DNA of 64,000 nt, taken from Dyella sp. AtDHG13. Lineage in GTDB: Bacteria > Pseudomonadota > Gammaproteobacteria > Xanthomonadales > Rhodanobacteraceae. Under the pieces are notes generated by a model that was not told the DNA's origin, searched no databases, and was given only the letters and a program-made list of their open reading frames with translations. The stretch is from the NCBI RefSeq assembly GCF_003201105.1, contig NZ_QICJ01000013.1:1-64000 (forward strand). The letters are read 5' to 3'. Both the position numbers and the translations under genes were made by a program. Of this stretch, positions 53,659-60,723 are shown one piece after another (positions within the stretch are counted from its first letter, which is position 1; each line of letters begins with the position of its first letter).

Positions 53659-53848
53659 GGTGGCTCTCCGGCGAGTAGGTATGGGCACAGGAGAACATCG
53701 CCATGTATCGCCACTGTGTGGCGAGCGGCCCGGATTGAAAGCACATGTACCGGCCGGGCCGCCGGATACATTCGGATACAGAGGCGGGACCTTTTAGGCC
53801 GCGAATGGCCCCAGACTGGGCTCGGGACGGAAAGCTGAGGGAGGACGC

Positions 53849-54202
53849 ATGAGCTGGTTGGATCCGCAGTGGTTCACGCTGGAGGCGCTGTCGGCGGAGT
53901 GGCGGCGCAAGGACATCCGCCAGTGGTTGATCGGCCTGGTCACCACGTCGATCGTGCTGGCGCTGCTGTGCCAGCCGGAAACCATCCACATGGCACTGTA
54001 TATCGATTCCGTGGGCATCGATGTCGCGCTGGCCGTGCTCGAACTGCAACTGCTGGTGGGTTTGACGCTTTTCTATCAGCAGAGCTTGGCGATGCTTCGC
54101 GGGGAGTACGACTCGGGCGGCCTGCTGAGCGTGCTGATGCGCAAGACGGGGTCGCTCTGCCGCTACCTGCGCGAAGCGATGCGAGGTTCGTTCCGCGAGT
54201 AG
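53849..54202 (+). CDS. Hypothetical membrane protein
   Basis: A 117-residue protein with two hydrophobic segments (about 27-42, LIGLVTTSIVLALLC, and 57-75, VALAVLELQLLVGLTLF) and basic termini. The ATG at 53849 has a good GGGAGGA. I do not recognise a family. Confidence 0.6.
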   Translation: MSWLDPQWFTLEALSAEWRRKDIRQWLIGLVTTSIVLALLCQPETIHMALYIDSVGIDVALAVLELQLLVGLTLFYQQSLAMLRGEYDSGGLLSVLMRKTGSLCRYLREAMRGSFRE

Positions 54203-54237
54203 TGGTGGCTGGCGTCTTCCTGTTGGCGCGGCGCGCA

Positions 54238-54267
54238 CAAAAAAACGGCCGGCGAAGGGCCGGCCGT
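54238..54267 (-). terminator. Intrinsic terminator of the acidic-tail gene
   Basis: ACGGCCGGC (54245-54253) pairs with GCCGGCCGT (54259-54267). On the minus strand the stem is followed by seven T residues (54244-54238). It lies about 25 nt after the 54293 stop. Confidence 0.9.
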
Positions 54268-54292
54268 CGGGAATGCGGCGAACAGCGGGCGA

Positions 54293-54568
54293 TTACTCCT
54301 CGCCGTCTTCCTCTTCTTCCTCTTCTTCTTCGTCCTCGAAGGTTTCCAGCTCTTCCACACGGAGGAAGTTCGGCGCGGCATCGGCAAAGCTGATCTGCTT
54401 GCCGTTCACCAGCATCGGGCGCACGTCACGGCGGGTGGCGCCGCCCTGCGCGGACTCCACCAGGGCGAAGCACACGAGCGCTTCGGCGCTCTCGTCGCCG
54501 TTCTCGTCGAACACGGCAACCCAACCCGTGGCGGGCATGATCTGGATGATGGTTTCTTGCGCGGACAT
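54293..54568 (-). CDS. Small hypothetical protein with polyglutamate tail
   Basis: A 91-residue soluble protein. The first 75 residues look folded, with strands such as GWVAVFDENGDESAEALVCFALVE and RPMLVNGKQISF. The last part is an almost pure Glu run (LETFEDEEEEEEEE DGEE pattern) encoded by a low-complexity CTT/CTC track. It is followed by a strong terminator. No family was recognised; the acidic tail could bind a basic partner or act as a nucleic-acid mimic (inference). Confidence 0.7.
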   Translation of the reverse strand: MSAQETIIQIMPATGWVAVFDENGDESAEALVCFALVESAQGGATRRDVRPMLVNGKQISFADAAPNFLRVEELETFEDEEEEEEEEDGEE

Positions 54569-54865
54569 GGCAACTCCGGTTGGTCAAACGCGGAAGCTTG
54601 CCGGCTGCACGGCGGGACTGCAAGCGAACATTTTGTGACCGCCAGGGGAACGCCCGTGGCCGCTTTCCGCCACCCGTTGCAGGGAGGCGACAAGCACGGG
54701 CGCTTGCCGGAGAGTCGAGTGTCGCCAGCGCCCATGGTGGCGCGGCCGCCGGGTCGTCTACGTAAATATACTGGCCTCAGTCTGCAATCTTACGGAGGCG
54801 GTCCCGCCGCCCTAAGTGCTTTCATCTGGCCTACCCGCAACAACGTTTTAGCCAGGAGTATGCAC

Positions 54866-56374
54866 ATGCGCGCCGGTTCGATCGCCTCACGAATTTCCCC
54901 TGCCTTGCTTGCTGCCGCGGTAAGCATGGCCTTCAGCATGCCGCTGTGGGCAGACAACGCCCAGCCGAAGGGCAATGTGACCGTTCTGGGGGCGACGACG
55001 CCCGGCCAGGTGGCGGGCCCCTTGGCGGGCGGGCGCATCACCGAGGAATACGCGCGGCAGATGGCGCGCACGCTCTACGTATGGGCATGGCCCATGGTCA
55101 ACATCTACAACCGCCGCGTGACGTTCACGCCACTGAAGGAGCCGGGCAGGCTGGGTGGCGCGCTTCCCGCATCGCCTCTCAACCGGGTCAGCATGCTCAC
55201 CGACTATGTGACGCCGACGGAGCGCGATGTCGCTTGCCCGAATCAGGACGTCGTGTACGGTGGTGGCCCGCTGGCGCTCGACATCGAGCCCGTCATCGTG
55301 CAGGTCCCGGATTTCGGCAAGCGTTTCTGGGTTTACCAAGTGGTGGATCTGCGCACCGATAGCTTTGCCAACCTGGGCAAGATGTACGGTACCAAGCCGG
55401 GCTTCTACATGCTGGTGGGCCCGCACTGGAAGGGCACGGTGCCCAAGGGCATCACCCAGGTTTTCCGCGCGCAGTCCAATACGGGCTTCATCATCCCGCG
55501 CGTGTTCATGGACGATACGGCGGCGGACCGCGAGGCCATCCAGCCGCTGATTTCGCAGATCAACGTGTATCCGCTGTCGCAGTACGACGGCAAGATGAAG
55601 CACATGGACTGGAGCAAGACGCCTTCGTTCCCGGCGCCCCCGCCCGCGGCAAACGGCGCCGAGCGGCCGGTGGTCATCCCCGACAAGTTCTTTGACGAGC
55701 TGCCCGCGGTGCTCGCGGACGCGGAACCGCTGCCCGGCGAGGAGGTGCTTTACGCCCAGGCGCGGGGATTGCTCGCGGCGGCCAAGGCCGACCCGGCGAT
55801 CAAGAAGGCCATCGACGAGGAGGCGGCCAGGACCGAGAAGGACGTGGTGGCCCCGCTGTTGCAGTTCCACAGGTTCGGCGTTCCGCTGCCGTACGGCTGA
55901 ACGGTGGCGTCCAACGGCGCCCAGTTCGGCACGGACTATTTCACGCGCACGGCCGTGGCGCGCTCCAACATCTTCGTCAACAAGCCGAACGAAGCGTCGT
56001 ACTTCTATCAGGACTTCGACGGCAACGGCACGCGCCTTGGCGGCGGCAAGCGCTACACCGTCACCTTTGCCAAGGGCACGCCGCCGGTGAAGGGCTTCTG
56101 GTCCATCACCATGTACGACGCGCAGCATTTCTTCGTGCCCAACGCGCTCAACCGCTACTCGCTGGGCACCAAGAACAAGGACCTGAAGCTCAACGACGAC
56201 GGCTCCGTCACCCTGTACGTGCAGCCGGACGAGCCGAGCGATCCGGCCAAGCGCGCCAACTGGCTGCCGTCGCCCAAGGAGGGCGATTTCTCGCTTTACA
56301 TCCGTACCTATTGGCCCGACGACTCGGTACTGAAGGGTCAGTGGACGCCGCCCGCCGTACAGCCGGCGGCGTGA
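54866..56374 (+). pseudogene. DUF1254/DUF1214 protein interrupted by an in-frame TGA
   Basis: A DUF1254 protein starts at ATG 54866 (signal peptide SPALLAAAVSMAFSMPLWA) and carries the domain YARQMARTLYVWAWPMVNIYN through VVALPLLQFHRF-type end at about residue 340. Its frame hits TGA at 55898-55900 inside a PLPYG-stop-TVASNGAQ context, where homologues have Trp (TGG). The frame continues without further stop to 56374 as an intact DUF1214 half (FVNKPNEASYFYQDFDGNG, FWSITMYDAQHFFVPN). Total length, about 502 codons, equals the paralogue downstream. It is either a recent nonsense mutation or read-through. Confidence 0.85.
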
Positions 56375-56426
56375 ACATCGCCAGGCCGGGCCGCGTGGCC
56401 CGGCTTGTGCGGCGAGTGGATGAAAA

Positions 56427-56462
56427 CCAGAGAGCCCGCCCTTACCGGGGCGGGCTCTCTGG
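56427..56462. terminator. Bidirectional intrinsic terminator
   Basis: CCAGAGAGCCCGCCC (56427-56441) pairs perfectly with 56448-56462 around TTACCG, a 15-bp stem. On the minus strand it is followed by TTTTCA. It separates the two convergent DUF1254 genes. Confidence 0.9.
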
Positions 56463-56501
56463 TCTTGCAAGCAACACGAGGACAGGCGATCGAGCCCTGG
56501 G

Positions 56502-57995
56502 TTACTTGATCGGCTCCAGATCGCTCGGCCGCCAGGTCTGGTCGAAGAAGGTCTTCGTGGGTGCGTAGAGACGCACGTTGGCGAAGAATCCCTTGCCGGG
56601 AACCGTCCTGATCCAGTTCTTGCCCGGGCCGGGAGAGGTCGGGCCAAAGTAGATGTCGTACGAGCCGTCGGCATTGGCGACGGGCTTGTCCATCTTGTTG
56701 AGCGACGGGAACGGCTGGCCGTTGTCCAGGCCGGCGCCGTTTTCCGGGTTGTAGGCCGTGACCGACCAGAACAGCTTGGCGGGAATGTTGGCGGGCAGGT
56801 TGAGCTTGTAGCTCTTCTCGCCCCGCAGGGGTTCGCCCTTGGCGTCGAAGAACGTCGTGGGATACTTCGCGCCCATGCCCTCCATGTTGAGGAACATGGC
56901 CGGGCTGGTGGAGTACGCGTACGTGAAGTAGGACGCCTGGTGATTGATATCCGTGTACGAGTCGTAGCCGAACTCGTCGTTGGTCACCGGCAGACCCGGC
57001 ACCCACTGGCGGTCGGTGTAGTAGCGCCCGGAGTGCGTCATCAGCGCGTAGCCCATGCGATGCGCGGTCTTGGCGGCGAGATCCAGCATCTTCTTCATTT
57101 TCTCGTCGGGCTGGAACGGCTTGCCTTTGATGATGCCCAGTTCGGCCGCCATGCCGCGGAACTGGAAATCCGCCGGGTCAACGTATTCGTGCTGGATGAA
57201 GCGGTCATACATGGCGAATGCCTCGCCATCCGTGGGATAGAGCAGGTTGGCCGCGATCTTCGAGCCGTCCGGGAATTGCATCGGCTTGGCCGAATCCTTC
57301 TTGCCGAGCGGATAGATGCGCGTCTGCTCCATGACCTTCACCGGGGCTTCGAGCTGCTTGGGATCCTTGAAGAAGCCGCGCCAGAACACGAACACGCCGT
57401 AAGTGCGCGAGCGATACACCAGGTAGCCCTGCGGAACGTCGCCCTTGTAGTCCGGCGGCAGGATCAGGTACCTGGCGCCCTTGCCCTTGTCCGGACCGAC
57501 CAGGCCCACGTCGCCGCACCAGACCTTGCCTTCGATCTCGCCCTCGGAACAGATGGGCCGCTGGCGGTAGTCATCCAGAATGCCCTGCAGGCCCTGCGGG
57601 GCCTCGATGACCAGCGGGCCGTCTTCCTTCAGGTCGAGGAAGCCCAGCGCGTAGATGACGTCCGAATTGGGCGTGGTGATCAGCGTCTTGGCGTTGAGTC
57701 GTTCCTTGAAGATGGTCAGGACGTTGTAGCCCTTGCCATAGTATTTCTCGGCGCCTTCCTTCATGCCGTACATGTTGATGGACGGCAGCGCCCACAGGTA
57801 AAGCTGGACGGCGCGCTGGAACTGCAGCTCGTCCATCAGGGTCTGCGTGTCCTCCTTGGAAATCTGTGCCTCGACGTACGGAATGTTGGCCAGCTTTTCG
57901 TAGTGGCTGCCGGAATCCTGCGCCATGACCATGGCCGGTGCAGCCGCCGCAAGCAGGCTTGCGAGCATGGATGGCAGGAACGATCTTTTGAGCAT
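56502..57995 (-). CDS. Exported DUF1254/DUF1214 protein
   Basis: A 497-residue exported protein with signal peptide (LASLLAAAAPAMVMAQ). The DUF1254 domain (about 60-330) includes FQRAVQLYLWALPSINMYGM and KTLITTPNSDVIYALGFLDLKEDGP. The DUF1214 domain (about 370-495) includes FLNMEGMGAKYPTTFFDAKGEPLRGEKSYKL and LFWSVTAYNPENG. It is a complete paralogue of the interrupted gene at 54.9 kb, convergent with it. Function is unestablished. Confidence 0.92.
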   Translation of the reverse strand: MLKRSFLPSMLASLLAAAAPAMVMAQDSGSHYEKLANIPYVEAQISKEDTQTLMDELQFQRAVQLYLWALPSINMYGMKEGAEKYYGKGYNVLTIFKERLNAKTLITTPNSDVIYALGFLDLKEDGPLVIEAPQGLQGILDDYRQRPICSEGEIEGKVWCGDVGLVGPDKGKGARYLILPPDYKGDVPQGYLVYRSRTYGVFVFWRGFFKDPKQLEAPVKVMEQTRIYPLGKKDSAKPMQFPDGSKIAANLLYPTDGEAFAMYDRFIQHEYVDPADFQFRGMAAELGIIKGKPFQPDEKMKKMLDLAAKTAHRMGYALMTHSGRYYTDRQWVPGLPVTNDEFGYDSYTDINHQASYFTYAYSTSPAMFLNMEGMGAKYPTTFFDAKGEPLRGEKSYKLNLPANIPAKLFWSVTAYNPENGAGLDNGQPFPSLNKMDKPVANADGSYDIYFGPTSPGPGKNWIRTVPGKGFFANVRLYAPTKTFFDQTWRPSDLEPIK

Positions 57996-58411
57996 GACGC
58001 ACCTCTGCTTCGGATGATTGAAATGTCCGGATCAGTGTGCCGATGGCATCTGTGCTGCGACACCGTATTTTTACTGCCTGGACGGCAGCTCCATGCCTCT
58101 CTCTGCATGCGGTAACGCGGCGATCCGGCGTGGCCGATGATGAAGCCGCGCGCGGCGCTCGGGAATGCAAAGTGCGCTAGCCCCCCTAACGCGAGGGGCT
58201 CTGGAACGTCATGTGTCGGCGCGGAGCGCACTTGATGATGTTGGGATGCACGGCGACCCAGGCGTCCCTTTCTTTCGGGCGCGTCTCGTCGAACGGGAAA
58301 GCTCTGATTCTCGGCGCCCAGCGATGGGCCGCGCCGACGATCTGCTGGCCCGATGCACGTGGCAGGGCGAACGCCTTCGCGATGGCGCCGGCGTTCGCCT
58401 GCCTTGCAGAC
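57996..58411. other. Intergenic region between the DUF1254 and peroxiredoxin genes
   Basis: 416 bp with no supported gene. A short stem AGCCCC...GGGGCT near 58178-58200 could terminate the peroxiredoxin message. The promoter of the DUF1254 gene should lie just above 57995. Confidence 0.4.
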
Positions 58412-59026
58412 TCAGGGCGCCTTGCCCGCCTGCAGCTGCTGCACCACCGCGAGCGACTTGCTCACGTGTTCCTGCGGATGCAGGTGGTCGGCTTCGGAAG
58501 AGAACACCGCCGCGATCTTGCCGTCCTTGCCGATGACGAAGGTGACGCGCGAGATGAAACCGTGCTCGATGGCCTGGCCGCGCACGTCCTTCGCATCGGG
58601 CTCGGCAGCGGACATCTTCACGTCGTACTGGGCGGCGATCTTGCCTTGCGGGTCGGATGCCACCGGGAACTTGCCGGCGCAGTAGCTGGGATCGGCCGAG
58701 AAGGTGTTGAGCCGGTCGATGCTGTCGGCCGAGACGCCGATGATGGTGGCGCCCGCCGCGGCGAATTTCGCCGCCTCGGTGGCGAAGGCGTGCGCCTCGA
58801 TATCGCAGCCGCCGGTATAGGCGGAGGGGAAGAAGTAGACGATCACCGGGCCTTTCTTCAGCGCGTCCGCCAGCGAGAGGGTGAAGCTCTTGCCGTCATG
58901 GCTGGCCTGGGTGGTGAAGGCGGGCGCGGCGGTGCCCGGGCTGATGGCGGCGAACGCCGGCATGGCGAGCGTGGCGCCGCCCGCCAGTGCGAGGGCGGCG
59001 AGCGAACGGAGCAGGTGCTTTTTCAT
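58412..59026 (-). CDS. Exported peroxiredoxin
   Basis: A 204-residue AhpC/Bcp-class peroxiredoxin with a cleavable signal (LLRSLAALALAGGATLAMPAFA). The active site is PSAYTGGC (Pro67, Thr71, Cys74), with a further Cys at about 116 in YCAGKF that could resolve the disulfide. It reads FVIGKDGKIAAVF near the C-terminus. It reduces peroxides in the periplasm. The start at 59026 follows AAGGAC; the longer frame upstream has no signal. Confidence 0.9.
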   Translation of the reverse strand: MKKHLLRSLAALALAGGATLAMPAFAAISPGTAAPAFTTQASHDGKSFTLSLADALKKGPVIVYFFPSAYTGGCDIEAHAFATEAAKFAAAGATIIGVSADSIDRLNTFSADPSYCAGKFPVASDPQGKIAAQYDVKMSAAEPDAKDVRGQAIEHGFISRVTFVIGKDGKIAAVFSSEADHLHPQEHVSKSLAVVQQLQAGKAP

Positions 59027-59402
59027 CGTGGTGTCCTTGTGATGCGTAGGGAAGGTGGACGTGGCGGGGTGCGGGCAGGGCGGATGGAACAATCTATCGC
59101 TTGTGGCCGATGGCGTGACAGTGGAGCGCCGGCGACTGTCGAGCGGCGGTCGGTTATCCCGAAGGCGGAGCCGTCCAGGGCGCCTCACCCAACGTGAGTG
59201 CCGCCAGAGCCCACTTTCGGCGCAATTCTCACCAGGCCGTGAGCGCTACCATGCTTTGCAACAGGGGCTGGAAAGGTTTACGCCTGTATCGATCCAGCGC
59301 TTTTTTTCCAGATTTTCATAGGCGTCGGACAGCGCGGGGCGATCCTTTGCCATAGGCCGCTTGGGCGTGCTCAGGCGTCAGAAATTGCCCTAAGATCGCG
59401 GG

Positions 59403-60239
59403 ATGGAAAATCCTTCGACTCCGGCATCGACAGACGTCCTCCGCGGCAGCCTGGCCTGTGTCGGCCTGGGCATGACGCTCGGGTCCCATCTCACGCCGCT
59501 GGCGCGCAGCCACATCGTCCAGTCGGACGTGGTGTTCGCCGGTCTGTCCGACGGCATCGTGGAGGCATGGCTGCAACGCATGCATCCGGACGTGCGCAGC
59601 CTGCAGTCCTATTACCGCGAAGGAAAGTCGCGCCAGACCACCTACCGCGAATGGGTCGAGGTGATGATGACGGAGCTGCGCGCGGGCAAGCGCGTGTGCG
59701 GCGTGTTCTACGGACACCCCGGCATCTTTGCGTGGTCGCCGCACAAGGTCATCGAGACGGCGCGCGCCGAAGGCTATGCCGCGCACATGGAGCCAGGCAT
59801 CTCCGCCGAGGATTGCCTCTATGCGGATCTGGGCATCGATCCCGGCCGTTTCGGCTGCCAGCACTTCGAAGCCAGCCAGCTGCTGCTGTTCGAGCGCCGC
59901 CTCGACACCGCCGGATACGTGGTGCTGTGGCAGGTCGGGCACGTGGGCGACCGCTCGCTGGCACGCTTCACCACCGGCCCGGCCTATCGCCAGGTGCTGG
60001 TGGATCTGCTGAGCCAGGATTACCCGCTGGACCACGAAGTGATCGTCTACCGCGCGGCCACCTTGCCCATCCAGCAACCGCGCGTTCGCCGCGTGGCGCT
60101 GCGCGAGCTGCCGCATATCGAATTGCCTGCCGAGGAAACCGTGGTGTTGCCCCCGGCCAGGACGTTGACGCCCAATCGCGCCGTGCAGGCGCGACTGGCC
60201 GAGCTGGACGCGTTGGAAGAGGCCGGCGTGCCGGCCTGA
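59403..60239 (+). CDS. Split-borosin alpha-N-methyltransferase (SonM/OphMA-type)
   Basis: A 278-residue SAM-dependent methyltransferase with the tetrapyrrole-methylase fold. The N-terminal strand is LACVGLGMTLGSHLTPLARS and the SAM-binding segment is VCGVFYGHPGIFAWSPHKV (98-116), followed by MEPGISAEDCLYADLGIDPG (129-148). The residues corresponding to OphMA Tyr66, Arg72 and Tyr76 are Tyr71, Arg77 and Tyr81, with the same spacing. The whole protein aligns closely with SonM of split borosins, which N-methylate peptide backbones, rather than with corrin/porphyrin enzymes. The precursor gene lies 172 bp downstream. No clasp or core peptide is fused, so it is split. The RBS is weak. Confidence 0.85.
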   Translation: MENPSTPASTDVLRGSLACVGLGMTLGSHLTPLARSHIVQSDVVFAGLSDGIVEAWLQRMHPDVRSLQSYYREGKSRQTTYREWVEVMMTELRAGKRVCGVFYGHPGIFAWSPHKVIETARAEGYAAHMEPGISAEDCLYADLGIDPGRFGCQHFEASQLLLFERRLDTAGYVVLWQVGHVGDRSLARFTTGPAYRQVLVDLLSQDYPLDHEVIVYRAATLPIQQPRVRRVALRELPHIELPAEETVVLPPARTLTPNRAVQARLAELDALEEAGVPA

Positions 60240-60305
60240 CGCCGTAGAGTCGCTGTGCGTCGCGGAAGAGAGGGCCGCTGGCGCAATGGCGTGACGAGTG
60301 GACAC

Positions 60306-60323
60306 CGATGACGCCTGTCATCG
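60306..60323 (+). promoter_or_regulatory. Hairpin between the methyltransferase and precursor genes
   Basis: CGATGAC-gcct-GTCATCG is a perfect 7-bp stem in the 172-bp gap, followed by TGTTTCATC. It could reduce or process read-through so that precursor and enzyme are made in different amounts. There is no strong U-tract. Confidence 0.35.
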
Positions 60324-60411
60324 TGTTTCATCGACGATGTGCCGGCCTGGCACGTCGGGTGCTTGACGCAAACAGTGCAGGATCATCACAGTAGAACGAG
60401 GGGGATCATTT

Positions 60412-60714
60412 ATGACAGATACGATGGAGCTGCTTGAAGCCATCGGGCAGGACGCCTCGTTGCGTCATGCCACGGCCGACGCCCTGGGCGACATGCTCGA
60501 TACGGCAGAGGCTTCCGATGCATTGAAGGCCGCCGTGGCCTCCGGCGACAGCGCATGGCTCGCGCAGGAATTCGGCACCCGCGTGGTCTGCGGCAGCCAG
60601 AGTTCGCAGACCTATCCGGAAAAGGTGCCGCTGCCCACGCCGACGCCCGTGCCCGGCGAAGACGAGACGCCGGACACGCCCGAAGAGCCCGACGCGTCTC
60701 CGCGCAAGGGCTAG
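60412..60714 (+). CDS. Split-borosin precursor peptide (SonA-like)
   Basis: A 100-residue protein. Its helical N-terminal part contains IGQDASLRH (11-19) and a following helix, then AVASGDSAWLAQEFG (41-55). This matches the borosin-binding domain of SonA (LGQDAQL, then AVMTGDMEKL at like spacing). The C-terminal tail from about residue 56 starts with a short beta-prone segment TRVVCGSQ, probably the N-methylated core, then a Pro-rich and acidic stretch and ends with basic residues. GAGGGGG precedes the ATG. The next gene starts 9 bp downstream. Confidence 0.75.
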   Translation: MTDTMELLEAIGQDASLRHATADALGDMLDTAEASDALKAAVASGDSAWLAQEFGTRVVCGSQSSQTYPEKVPLPTPTPVPGEDETPDTPEEPDASPRKG

Positions 60715-60723
60715 GCCGCAGGC

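Noticed and set aside
55898-55900. Selenocysteine at the TGA
   Set aside because: The position corresponds to a Trp in the family context, and I see no evident SECIS-like stem directly after it.
54887-56674. A 595-codon minus-strand frame spanning the TGA-interrupted gene
   Set aside because: It has no domain and is antisense to two DUF1254 genes' ends. The plus-strand frame has recognisable domains on both sides of the TGA.
58186-58411. Open reading on the minus strand after the peroxiredoxin stop (reading IAKAFALPRASGQQIVGAA and beyond)
   Set aside because: It is open for about 75 codons but lacks a start codon with ribosome-binding site and resembles no family; chance openness at this GC content is likely.
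59403-60239. Corrin/porphyrin methyltransferase (CobA/CobI type) assignment
   Set aside because: No cobalamin or siroheme gene is adjacent. The protein matches alpha-N-methyltransferases in its Tyr-Arg-Tyr spacing and MEPGISAEDCLYADLGIDPG segment, and it is followed by a SonA-like precursor.
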